From NCBI GenBank assembly GCA_964419225.1, contig CAYQPF010000015.1, forward strand, positions 1 to 56,296: 56,296 bases of DNA, read 5' to 3'. Of this stretch, positions 10,201 through 17,740 are shown piece after piece. A model generated the notes under the pieces. The model ran no database searches. It was not told the origin of the DNA and was given only the letters and a program-made list of their open reading frames with translations. Positions within the stretch are counted from its first letter, which is position 1, and every line of letters begins with the position of its first letter. The DNA comes from CAYQPF01 sp964419225. GTDB taxonomy: Bacteria; Cloacimonadota; Cloacimonadia; Cloacimonadales; CAYQPF01. The translations under genes were made by a program, and so were the position numbers.

Positions 10201-13200
10201 GTGCATATAACTGTTTTACCTTGTTTTCTGCTTTCCATTCCTGGTAATCACTGATTGCTTCTTCTAAGAGGATGATTGCTATTTTGCTGATACCTTTTTC
10301 GATATAGAGTTTTGCCAACATTTCCTTTGCCAGAGCTTCTTCCTGGATAAAAGAATATTGTGCGGCTGCATTTATGGATTTTATATAAAACTCTTCTGAT
10401 GCTTGATAGTCTTTTAAAAATCTGTATTTCTCTGCTTCGACTAAATAATACTTATTGAGAAAATTGTCCGGATTCAAATCTGCCCATTTTTTTAATTTGG
10501 TCTGATTCCTCTTCACTTTTCTTAATCTTTGGGTTCGACTTAACTGAGTCTTCTCTCGAAGAATATTTAAGAGTAACAGCGATTCATAAACATAGAAATA
10601 CACCTTTACGATCGATCCTTTTCTCGATTCGATCGTTTCATAAGCTTCAAGAGAGTAGGGTAAAGCAGATTCAAAATCATAAAAATAAACACCCAGCATC
10701 ATTTTTATTAGGCAGAAATCAAAAAGTGTAGTTTTATTCGAGTTTTGCCTAATATCTTTGAGTGTTTCTTCTTCGGTAAAATGGGGTCCGGAAAGATTCA
10801 GGGGATCATTATTAAGCTGATAAAAATTGAGAATTGCCTGATACCAGATAGCATTGCGGACATAGAGCTGATTCTGGTTATTTTGCTGCATTTGCAGATT
10901 ATAGCCACCGATCTTGCTGGTCAAACTATCCAATTTCTCACCGCTGATAAAGGCAAAGTAAGTATAAATAGCTGCTGCATTCGAAGAATACTCATAATCT
11001 CCTCTTGTCATAGTATCTGAATATACTTCCATTAAAGGAGAAAGCGATACGAATAGTGGTTGTTTCCAGGGGATAACAAAGGCATAAAGTACAAATGTTG
11101 TCCTGGCTTTGTCGATGGACTGAGGAAATTTATCTAACAGACGAAGTGTCCATGAACCAATTTTGTACCCCTCCGGAATATTATTCAATACTCCGCAAAG
11201 ATACATGGCATAACCGGCAAAAAAGTAAACACCCTCCGGCGGACATTCTCGCACTATTTCCCGAATTGCCTTGAAAACTATAATCGATAATAAATTGGGT
11301 TTGACTGCATATGCAGATGACCTTAACAGCAACAAAATATTGATTAATAGAATTTTATCTTTATCTGTACTTCCCGGGATGGTCTCAGATCCAAGAAAAT
11401 CAACTTTTTTTAAACAATTTTTGGTTTTGGTGAATTCAATTAAAGTATTCAGACGATTTGGATTCTGAGGAAAACTTATTCCTAATATTTTTAGGCAGAT
11501 CAAACCGGTTTCCAGTGATTTACTTAATTCGTTCTTAGTGATCTGACTCCGCATTCTGAATTCCAGCAATCTCAATCTCTCATATGTTGTCTGATTATTA
11601 TTCAAACTTGTATCAATTAGATAGTCCAAAAAGTCAAGATCATTGTTGGTTAAGGCCAAGTCAGCTGTTGCTATGACTCCCGAAAAGAAATCCTCGGGTA
11701 GCTTTTCTCCCGCAGGATTTGTCAGAAAAGGTGAAATTGCTTTTTTGTAATAATCATATGCTTTGCCATAGGAGGTAGTTTCTTTGGACATCTTTCCGGC
11801 AATAATATTGTATTGGAAGGAAATTAGATAATAATTTTCCAGAATGCTCTTATTGATGAGAGAGTTAAGGTGAGATACTATTTGATAAATCAGAGGGGAA
11901 TGAGGATTTTTTGACGTATTATGGATTTCTTGGTACAGACGGAGGTAATGCTTTGCTAATTGGGCGTGACAATAGTCTTTAGCTTCTTCATCCAAGAGCT
12001 CGTAACAAGCTTGATGCAGCTTGTCGTGCGTAAATTCATACATACTCTCATTCTCGTAAACACTATGATATTTTAGGAATTCGTTAGTTACGAGAGTTTG
12101 TAGATTTTTTCTTAGTTCATTTTCCTCAAAATTTCCTATTTTCTGGAGTAATCTAAAATTAAATACACTGTCTATACTCGACGCAAGTAAAAGAGTTCTT
12201 TTTGCTTCAGGACTGAGATTGCTAATATTCTCAATAATTGTTTCCACAACATTCTTGGCCAGTTCCAATTCCTGAAGCTTCCCGACATCGCAGATCCAGG
12301 CTTCTATTTCGTAATCAAGACGGATAATTTGCTCTGCGAAACACCTTTTAAGCAGCAAATTCAAAAAATAAGGATTTCCCATTGTCTTATAATACATGAC
12401 TAAGGCAATTTCTGAGGATGTGTCATAAGACCATAAGAATTTATTTGCTATGATGGTCGTTATACTCTCCGGATCAATATCCTGCAACTGTAGCGATTTG
12501 ACCTCAGTTCCGAAATTTTGCTTCTGCTCAAGAAAATCTAAAATCAGAACACTTTTTTGACCGGAGTGCAGGTAGTAATCACTGAACAACCAAAAATATT
12601 GCAGGTCATTGTTTACAAGACATTCATTCACAAATTCAATACTGTCAGTATCAGCCAGATGTAGGTTCCTCAAAAGGTAAACAACAGGTAATTCTCTTTT
12701 GGGGATTAAGGAGATGAAATCCTTCAAAGTGTTGAAATATCGCCTTTTACTTTCCATTACTGAGACTGTTTTCAGTTCCGGTTTTACCCCCAATACTTTT
12801 TCGGCTGGCGGATAAATGTCGCAAATAATGGTAATATTTTCACCAAGCTTATCATTTATTAATTTGAACCATTTGTCCTGATTTCCGCTTTTGTAAATGA
12901 TAAAGGAAAAGATCTGTTCAAAAAGAGATTTGATCAGATTGGTGAAAGCATCAGTCTTAAAAGTTTGAAAGTCAGCCTGCAGAATAAGGAAGTTCTTTTC
13001 TGCTGCCAGATCCAGAATGGTTTTAATGAGATTAGGATTTGTGCGTTCGGTGAAGGAAGATAGCTTTGTAAAAACACATTTACCCTCTAAAACCTCGTTA
13101 CAGTTTTGTAAAATCTCACTAAAATCATCTGTACTCAAATAATTGATAAACTCGTCTTCAATACTAAAATTAAAATCATCCTCTCCAAGGGAAAATTGAG

Positions 13201-14020
13201 GAATATCATTATTGTCTGTTATTACAAAACGGCACTTTTCCAGATCTTTTTTCAAGCCAATTATTGTTTGATATCGCTCAGCAGGATTTTTGGCAATTAG
13301 TTTCATGATAATTTGCGAGAGCATCTCGGGGATCTTGGAATTCCTTTCATGTGGAGAGACAGCCTGTTTGGCTAAATGAGCAAAGATCAGTTCTGAGGTT
13401 TCTTTAAATTCAAAAGGAAGAACACCTGTAATCATTTCATAAAAAGTTATGCCTAATGAGTACAGATCAGTTCTGAAGTCTAATAGAGTTTGTAGATGAC
13501 CGGTCTGCTCTGGAGAAATATACTCAGTAGTACCCTCGATGATGTTACTCTCGACTAACTCATTAGTATTTATTTTCTGAGATATACTCAAGTCGATAAT
13601 TTTCAAATCACCGGTTTTTTCGTTAATAATAATATTTGAAGGATTGATATCTTTATGGATAATGTTTTGAGCGTGTAAGGCCTTGACACCCTCTGCAATC
13701 AGCAGGGCATAATCCAAAAAAGCAGAGACCTTTAATTTCCTTTCCTCTAATAAGGTATGCAGAGAAATAGCTTCAATATCTTCAAGAATCAGGCTTATTT
13801 CATTTCCTTCTCGCTCAAATCCGTATGCTTTAATAATATAAGGAGAATCAACTTCCTTGAGAAGGTTATACTCATATTCGAGTTTGTGATGAATATCCAG
13901 GGAAGTTTCTGTTTGCGTTTTAAGGATATATTTTTTCCTGTCTGATTTCTTTACAACCCGCTTTATTGTACAATTTGAACTCTCATACAAGATGGTTTCA
14001 GAGCTGTAGTTTTCCATCAT
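7205..14020 (-). CDS. Giant HstK-type Ser/Thr kinase / CheA-like histidine kinase / CheX-like phosphatase fusion
   Basis: The protein has 2271 residues. Residues 1-270 form a protein kinase: Lys34 in YILK, catalytic loop HKDINPSN (122-129), DLS instead of DFG (143-145), SPE (169-171). About 280-640 aligns with the STAND/AAA domain usual in HstK proteins, but Walker A is absent and Walker B reads RNLHLAD. About 650-1290 is helical and TPR-like. GAF (about 1310-1470) follows, then PAS (about 1473-1600), a second PAS-like segment (about 1618-1740), Hpt with HTFKGDFGQWN (about 1793), and a CheA-type ATPase with FRNMIDHGIE, DDGSGID and GRGVGLGAV (about 1950-2100). The last 160 residues contain AEILNIILGN (about 2208), matching the ExxN signature of CheX/CheC phosphatases. 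No signal peptide or membrane segment is evident, so it is probably cytoplasmic. A receiver gene lies 17 nt upstream. ATG 14017 is an alternative start. Confidence 0.93.
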   Translation of the reverse strand: MMENYSSETILYESSNCTIKRVVKKSDRKKYILKTQTETSLDIHHKLEYEYNLLKEVDSPYIIKAYGFEREGNEISLILEDIEAISLHTLLEERKLKVSAFLDYALLIAEGVKALHAQNIIHKDINPSNIIINEKTGDLKIIDLSISQKINTNELVESNIIEGTTEYISPEQTGHLQTLLDFRTDLYSLGITFYEMITGVLPFEFKETSELIFAHLAKQAVSPHERNSKIPEMLSQIIMKLIAKNPAERYQTIIGLKKDLEKCRFVITDNNDIPQFSLGEDDFNFSIEDEFINYLSTDDFSEILQNCNEVLEGKCVFTKLSSFTERTNPNLIKTILDLAAEKNFLILQADFQTFKTDAFTNLIKSLFEQIFSFIIYKSGNQDKWFKLINDKLGENITIICDIYPPAEKVLGVKPELKTVSVMESKRRYFNTLKDFISLIPKRELPVVYLLRNLHLADTDSIEFVNECLVNNDLQYFWLFSDYYLHSGQKSVLILDFLEQKQNFGTEVKSLQLQDIDPESITTIIANKFLWSYDTSSEIALVMYYKTMGNPYFLNLLLKRCFAEQIIRLDYEIEAWICDVGKLQELELAKNVVETIIENISNLSPEAKRTLLLASSIDSVFNFRLLQKIGNFEENELRKNLQTLVTNEFLKYHSVYENESMYEFTHDKLHQACYELLDEEAKDYCHAQLAKHYLRLYQEIHNTSKNPHSPLIYQIVSHLNSLINKSILENYYLISFQYNIIAGKMSKETTSYGKAYDYYKKAISPFLTNPAGEKLPEDFFSGVIATADLALTNNDLDFLDYLIDTSLNNNQTTYERLRLLEFRMRSQITKNELSKSLETGLICLKILGISFPQNPNRLNTLIEFTKTKNCLKKVDFLGSETIPGSTDKDKILLINILLLLRSSAYAVKPNLLSIIVFKAIREIVRECPPEGVYFFAGYAMYLCGVLNNIPEGYKIGSWTLRLLDKFPQSIDKARTTFVLYAFVIPWKQPLFVSLSPLMEVYSDTMTRGDYEYSSNAAAIYTYFAFISGEKLDSLTSKIGGYNLQMQQNNQNQLYVRNAIWYQAILNFYQLNNDPLNLSGPHFTEEETLKDIRQNSNKTTLFDFCLIKMMLGVYFYDFESALPYSLEAYETIESRKGSIVKVYFYVYESLLLLNILREKTQLSRTQRLRKVKRNQTKLKKWADLNPDNFLNKYYLVEAEKYRFLKDYQASEEFYIKSINAAAQYSFIQEEALAKEMLAKLYIEKGISKIAIILLEEAISDYQEWKAENKVKQLYAHFLPILGKTKSFLSTFHKGSTSRQDREFFEIDAVVRTYKAISGEVKIDNLLKKLISIILHNSGANKGILLIKEGDQVMVKVDANADEEEPRILEGIRYQDYKQLPKTFVTRMIKEEVSVIIDNIISDGLYYEDAYFQTNPVKSLLCIPIQNKSIVQGFLYLENQHVNGAFSRSRLPLLELIASQFAASLETAGLYKSIKQSEEKYRTLVDNLQDGVFIVQDNVIQYVNKGFLEIIGLRYEDVVGVVYSDFISEDFWVLLEHNFSLIMAGALIPKEMEITFLHHEGKTVPVIMSAGFISYNDKDAIECTIKDITERKLSENNQKMYNETLKQQIAEKTKDIRNLLDHAGQGFLTFGENLIVDQEYSKECDKIFHGDISKRDFVELLFIHQTEEEKNIHREILGKLFLATNKLSINAYFSILPEETPYRKRFLKLEFKLINVDSQKKMMVIITDITEKKILEHEMEHERNIQKMIVKAISDSSLIKKSIHEYKHYFQEELKTIIYSDIAYSLKISAIYRKIHTFKGDFGQWNMIHVTEMLMQVENTLTSITNQKEQYTQTELSDILCQYDYTAWIQSETDLIKDKIGRDIFDESDTLIVDKKVIYEIEDFIFLNFPKDDYRELIQKVRKLRYVNLKDLLLGYSDYLFQLAERLGKVLKPLEVEGANIFLDYDIYYDFSKVIGHIFRNMIDHGIELPDIRLASLNKPEAGTIKCILRKGPEQSFILTLTDDGSGIDFKKIRTKIADKFMDNTLDENFLLRINRQYQTFDADLLGENDLIEFLFCTGFSTKETATSISGRGVGLGAVKQEIERLDGTLTILSEQNKGTTFTIKMPIREKSFPKDIDLNIITQAVENQLLAFFAKSIQIDLCKEAITISDNYCLNSSMFSSFIDIRGMFRTRVVISLQENIAITTLDKFLVELPTQQEKVLLLHPTIAEILNIILGNSLAELEEQNIHLKISTPVILNDAATQVCLIGQKCHQLLYTSPLGNLQLIFIYDEKL

Positions 14021-14037
14021 CAGGAAATTTGCTCCTG

Positions 14038-14409
14038 TTATTCTTCTTTAGCACTCATTATTTGTTCAATAACATCCCGGACTTTGACATCAGAGTATGG
14101 CTTAACAATAAAATACTTGGCTCCGGCATTGATGGCTAAAAGTACATCCTTTTTCTGCTGAAGTGCACTAATTACAATAATCATGGCATCAGGATCGAAT
14201 TCCAAAATTCTGGTCGTTGCTTCAATTCCATTGGTTTCAGGCATCGATATGTCCATGGTTACTATATCAGGTTTAGTCTCAATATATCTGTTAAAAGCTT
14301 CAGCCCCGTCTGCTGCTTCTCCGGCAACTTCATGCCCCAGCTTGACAAGCAGATTTCTTAAATTTCTGCGCATTACGATGGAATCATCTACAATTAAGAT
14401 TCTTGCCAT
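14038..14409 (-). CDS. CheY-like single-domain response regulator
   Basis: This 123-residue receiver has the acidic pair near residues 8-9, the phosphoacceptor Asp near 52 (DISMP), the VISA switch and the Lys of VKPY. The start ATG follows a GGGGAG ribosome site. It lies 17 nt upstream of the complete giant kinase gene and is a close paralog of the receiver at 6261-6635. The kinase carries both a CheA-like phosphodonor module and a CheX-like phosphatase domain, so this protein is the obvious candidate for being both phosphorylated and dephosphorylated by it. That pairing is inferred from gene order and family knowledge. No output domain is present. Confidence 0.93.
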   Translation of the reverse strand: MARILIVDDSIVMRRNLRNLLVKLGHEVAGEAADGAEAFNRYIETKPDIVTMDISMPETNGIEATTRILEFDPDAMIIVISALQQKKDVLLAINAGAKYFIVKPYSDVKVRDVIEQIMSAKEE

Positions 14410-14441
14410 TATTTCTCCCCACTATTTAATTCAATCCCCCA

Positions 14442-14460
14442 ATATTGGCCAGCCCAATAT
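14442..14460 (-). promoter_or_regulatory. 19-nt inverted repeat in the leader of receiver gene 1
   Basis: Perfect 7-nt arms (atattgg and ccaatat) flank 5 nt, 32 nt upstream of the receiver ATG. A TTGACA (minus strand, 14502-14497) lies further upstream with only a poor -10 (TTTATA, spacer 19). The same geometry is seen before receiver gene 2. The 414-bp gap 14410-14823 otherwise holds only the ABC-F leader region. Confidence 0.4.
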
Positions 14461-14684
14461 CACCTTAATTCTATAAATGTCATAACAAAGTTTTTGTGTC
14501 AAGCAAAACTCTTGAAAAATGTTGGTTTATCCCTTTTGTCAATTCCTCTCATACATTATCTTCGAATTTCTTTTCTTGTCCATATTAGTCAGTGATAGTC
14601 TGTGATAGTCCTTGTTCCGAAAAGTAACACTTTTTTCTCTTGACGCATCTGCTAAAATACATAAAAAGGTCATATAAAATAAAT

Positions 14685-14709
14685 GGAGGTCGGCGTGAAA
14701 ATATTCTAA
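14685..14709 (+). promoter_or_regulatory. Possible four-codon leader ORF (MKIF) upstream of the ABC-F gene
   Basis: A GGAGG (14685-14689) sits 5 nt before GTG 14695, which opens a GTG-AAA-ATA-TTC-TAA reading frame. It ends 114 nt before the ABC-F start. Some antibiotic-resistance ABC-F genes are controlled by ribosome stalling on short hydrophobic leader peptides, which makes this worth noting. No clear terminator/antiterminator pair could be drawn in the interval, so the regulatory role is speculative. Confidence 0.3.
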
Positions 14710-14823
14710 ACTTTAGCAGTTGTGCAAAGTAAAAGAATACAGTTATGTCCAAAATCCGTTACTTCTTCTGCTTGCCAAACTGCTCCCTCATAAATAAACA
14801 TTAATTACACTTATGGAGGATTT

Positions 14824-16434
14824 ATGCAGTTTATACAATGTAAAAACATCACATTTTCATATAATGATGCCACAGAACTGCTCTTGAACAACGTCAGTTT
14901 CAATATCTCTGACGGGGAAAAAACAGCTTTGCTTGGCCGCAACGGGGAAGGTAAATCTACTTTAATCAAAATCTTGTTGGGAATTATTACCGACTATCGT
15001 GGCGATCTTTTTTTCCCGCGATCTCATCCGGTTATTGGTTATTTACCCCAAAACAATGTTTTACATTTGAAGGGGAATGTATTGGAAGAATGTCTCACGA
15101 ATTTTTCTTCTATCCTGGAAATCTATCAATTAAAAGTTCAACTTGAAGAAGAATTGTTTCAAAGTGAATCAGAAACAACAAGGAATAAATATGCTCAGAT
15201 ACTGATTGATTTTGATAATTGTAACGGATATGGTCTGTTGAAAGAAATTGCCGATTGTTTGAAGTATGTCGGACTTGCCGGAATGGAAGAACACAATTGT
15301 TTGTCCTTGTCTGGAGGTGAGAAAACACGTCTTGCCCTGGCAAAACTACTTCTTCTGAAACCTGATCTTCTGATCCTTGATGAACCAACAAATCATCTGG
15401 ATACCGATATGCTCGACTGGTTGGAAAATTTTATCCATGATTACCCGGGTGCTGTTTTGTATGTTTCACATGATAGAATGTTCATAGACCGGACTGCTGA
15501 TCGGATCATTCACCTGGATAAAGGGAAAATCACAATCCAAAAGGGAAATTACACTTCATATAAAAAGAATTCGGAAAACCAATATAAACATGATTTAATC
15601 CAATTTCACCAAAGGGATAATCTGATTCATCAGTTACAACAGGCTGCCCAAAAACGCAGAGCCTGGGCTGGCAAATTTCAAAAGCAGACCTCAGGCGAAG
15701 GCGGGGGACATGTCTATGAGTCTGTATTCAACGCTGCCAGAACTATGATGCAGCAGGCTAAACATATTGAGGAAAGGATTAATAGGTTGGAAGAAAGACA
15801 TAATGTGGAAAAACCCTGGCACGAAAAAACCCGAAAAATATCCTTTACTGACGGAGTTAAACCCTCAGAAAACTTGTTTATTGCTAAAGACTTGGGAAAA
15901 AGGTTTGCAGATAATGTGGTCTTTCAAAATTTCAATCTGACACTTAACCGAGGTGACTTTCTGCACCTGGCAGGTAAAAATGGCTCCGGGAAAACTACTC
16001 TCCTGAAAATTATCAATAAACAAATTATATCTGACTGGGGCGAAATTGTTTACGGTAACCGGGTAAAAATAGGCTATCTGGCTCAGGAACAAACCAATCT
16101 TCCCCATGGATCTACTGCATTGGATTATTTACGGCAGGTATGCTCAGATGAGAGTAAAATCAGAACCTGGTTAGGTTGTCTTGGAATTCAGGCAGAAACT
16201 GCTCTGCAAAAAATAGCTACCTTGTCTGAAGGAGAAAAATGTAAATTAGCTTTGACCCGACTCCTTTTGGAAGAAAATAATCTTTTGTTACTGGATGAAC
16301 CAACAAATCATATTGATATTCCTTCCCGAGAAATGCTGGAGAACAGTCTTTCTGATTTTACCGGGAGTATAATATTTGTCAGTCATGATCGCAGGTTTGT
16401 AGAGAAGTTGGCAACATGTAAATTTACTTTGTAA
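14824..16434 (+). CDS. ABC-F family ATPase
   Basis: The protein has 536 residues and two ABC cassettes on one chain with no membrane segments. The first has Walker A GRNGEGKS (about 39-46), signature LSGGEKTRLAL and Walker B LLILDEPTNHLD. The second has GKNGSGKTT, signature LSEGEKCKLAL and LLLLDEPTNHID. A charged linker with QQAAQKRRAWAGKFQ joins them. ABC-F proteins bind the ribosomal E site, either as translation factors (EttA, Uup types) or as antibiotic-protection factors. It lacks the Uup C-terminal coiled coil. The subfamily cannot be assigned by eye; a separate leader region and monocistronic context would suit a resistance type. A GGAGG precedes the ATG. Confidence 0.92.
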   Translation: MQFIQCKNITFSYNDATELLLNNVSFNISDGEKTALLGRNGEGKSTLIKILLGIITDYRGDLFFPRSHPVIGYLPQNNVLHLKGNVLEECLTNFSSILEIYQLKVQLEEELFQSESETTRNKYAQILIDFDNCNGYGLLKEIADCLKYVGLAGMEEHNCLSLSGGEKTRLALAKLLLLKPDLLILDEPTNHLDTDMLDWLENFIHDYPGAVLYVSHDRMFIDRTADRIIHLDKGKITIQKGNYTSYKKNSENQYKHDLIQFHQRDNLIHQLQQAAQKRRAWAGKFQKQTSGEGGGHVYESVFNAARTMMQQAKHIEERINRLEERHNVEKPWHEKTRKISFTDGVKPSENLFIAKDLGKRFADNVVFQNFNLTLNRGDFLHLAGKNGSGKTTLLKIINKQIISDWGEIVYGNRVKIGYLAQEQTNLPHGSTALDYLRQVCSDESKIRTWLGCLGIQAETALQKIATLSEGEKCKLALTRLLLEENNLLLLDEPTNHIDIPSREMLENSLSDFTGSIIFVSHDRRFVEKLATCKFTL

Positions 16435-16495
16435 AATTTCTTGTTAGTTTATGCCATTTCTTTCATAAATACAATAAAAAACTCCCTGATTTGTA

Positions 16496-16524
16496 TTGAC
16501 AAAATAAAATTTAATTCATATTTT
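16496..16524 (+). promoter_or_regulatory. Sigma-70-like promoter for the binding-protein gene
   Basis: TTGACA (16496-16501) and TATTTT (16519-16524) are separated by exactly 17 nt. They lie about 25 nt before the ribosome site (aaggagg) of the gene starting at 16547. Confidence 0.55.
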
Positions 16525-16546
16525 TGGTCAAAAGGAGGACATCTAC

Positions 16547-17308
16547 ATGAAAAAGACATTTTTACTTATGATTTTCATGCTCATCGGTACGGTAGGTTTG
16601 ATATATGGACAGGTTCTGCAAATCGTTACAGAGGAGTATCCGCCGTATAATTATACCGAAAATGGTAAAGTGACTGGTTTATCGACTGAGATTGTCGAAG
16701 CTGTGTTGAAAGAAACAGGTCTTAAAGGTGAGATTAAAGTATTCCCTTGGGCCAGAGCTTATGATATGGCTCAGAAAGATGCCAATACCTTGATTTATTC
16801 CATTGGCAGGATTCCCGACAGAGAAAATCTCTTCAAATGGGTGGGAGTTATTGCACCTTATGATGTCTATATTTTTGCTTTGAAAGAGAGAAAAGATATT
16901 GTGATCAACAGTTTGGATGACGCAAAAAAATACAGATTAGCCACCACTATCGATGATGCCAGAGAAAAATATCTGAAGAAGAACGGATTTGTAGTTGGTC
17001 AAAACATCGACAGCGGTACAGGTAATGATGTAAATCTGAAAAAGCTAATGGCAAAGAGAGTAGATTTGTGGCCAATCGCAGAGTTAGTTGCTTTCCAGCT
17101 TGTCAAAAATGAAGGTAAGAATCCAGATAATATCCTCAAGAAAGCTTTCCATATCAAAGATCTCTCAAGTGACGGACTATACATGGCTTTCAGCAAGGCT
17201 ACTCCGGATGAAACTGTTAAAAAATTCCAGGTAGGCTTGGAAAAAGTAAAAGCCAACGGCACTTTTGCCAAGATCATGAAGAAGTATAATATTAAGGCGA
17301 GTAGTTAG
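16547..17308 (+). CDS. Periplasmic amino-acid-type solute-binding protein (SBP family 3)
   Basis: The protein has 253 residues with an N-terminal signal peptide, MKKTFLLMIFMLIGTVGLIYG, probably cleaved near residue 21, and no lipobox Cys. The mature start LQIVTEEYPPYNYTENG followed by TGLSTEIVEAV is characteristic of the family 3 (PF00497) binding fold. It resembles the divergent periplasmic members in which WARAY and IGRIPDRE segments recur. No permease or ATPase gene is adjacent, so it is an orphan binding protein with its own promoter. It may serve a distant transporter or a sensor. The ligand cannot be told from sequence. Confidence 0.88.
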   Translation: MKKTFLLMIFMLIGTVGLIYGQVLQIVTEEYPPYNYTENGKVTGLSTEIVEAVLKETGLKGEIKVFPWARAYDMAQKDANTLIYSIGRIPDRENLFKWVGVIAPYDVYIFALKERKDIVINSLDDAKKYRLATTIDDAREKYLKKNGFVVGQNIDSGTGNDVNLKKLMAKRVDLWPIAELVAFQLVKNEGKNPDNILKKAFHIKDLSSDGLYMAFSKATPDETVKKFQVGLEKVKANGTFAKIMKKYNIKASS

Positions 17309-17467
17309 AGACACTTAATAGAACGCGGATGTCGCGGATCAGGCAGATGAACACGGATTAGGTTTTAGGGCTCATGGAGATCAGTGGAGACAAATAATTC
17401 TTTGTCCCAGTGTTCTCACTTAGTTCAATATTTCCTGTAGGGGCGAACCTGTGTGTTTGCCCTTTCG

Positions 17468-17510
17468 TTGGGAATAATCGACGTCTCGTCGATTCAAAAG
17501 GCAGAATGTT
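17468..17510 (-). repeat. Covarying hairpin element, copy 1
   Basis: Read on the minus strand it has attctgcc, then an 8-bp perfect stem around a 3-nt loop with core gacgagacgtc (17494-17476), then attcccaa (17475-17468). Copies 2 (30613-30656) and 3 (45086-45113) keep the core and the attcccaa box but have different outer stem pairs. Confidence 0.55.
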
Positions 17511-17543
17511 CTGAATCATTGTACCGATTCTGTTGATTATGTT

Positions 17544-17571
17544 GTAGAGACAGGGCATGCCCTGTCTCTAC
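17544..17571. repeat. 28-bp perfect palindrome
   Basis: gtagagacagggca is followed immediately by its exact reverse complement, with no mismatch and no spacer. It lies in the gap before der, with no T-run on either side, so a simple terminator is unlikely. Confidence 0.7.
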
Positions 17572-17740
17572 TGTTACGTTTAGACTGGATTGTCTGGATT
17601 TATCCTTAAACAACGAATAATTCACTATTTAGTCATCTTAAACCGCAGATAAAACTCATAGGCAATTAATTGCAGGTAAAAGCATTGACAAATCTGCCTA
17701 TGATTTAAGTTTTGTTTATCTTAAAAATAATGGTAGGATT

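Larger units (their letters stand above)
17309..17740. repeat. Gene-free 432-bp gap with several dispersed repeats
   Basis: The start (about 17309-17360) has an agaacgcggat-type repeat that recurs inverted at 35930-35984 and in related form near 43175 and 47616. Next comes a gggcgaacctgtgtg segment, a covarying hairpin element (17468-17510) and a 28-bp perfect palindrome (17544-17571). A TTGACA at 17685 precedes der but has no well-placed -10. I see no gene here. Confidence 0.6.

Noticed and set aside
7205..14020. Frameshift or gene-fusion artefact explaining the giant length
   Set aside because: Two tandem paralogs have the same order and nearly the same length up to the window edge, and the frame is constant, so the size is real.
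17358..17558. 66-codon minus-strand frame before der
   Set aside because: It consists of dispersed repeat sequence, including the hairpin element and part of the 28-bp palindrome.
17685..17704. der promoter from TTGACA plus TATGAT
   Set aside because: The two boxes are only 8 nt apart, too close for a sigma-70 promoter.
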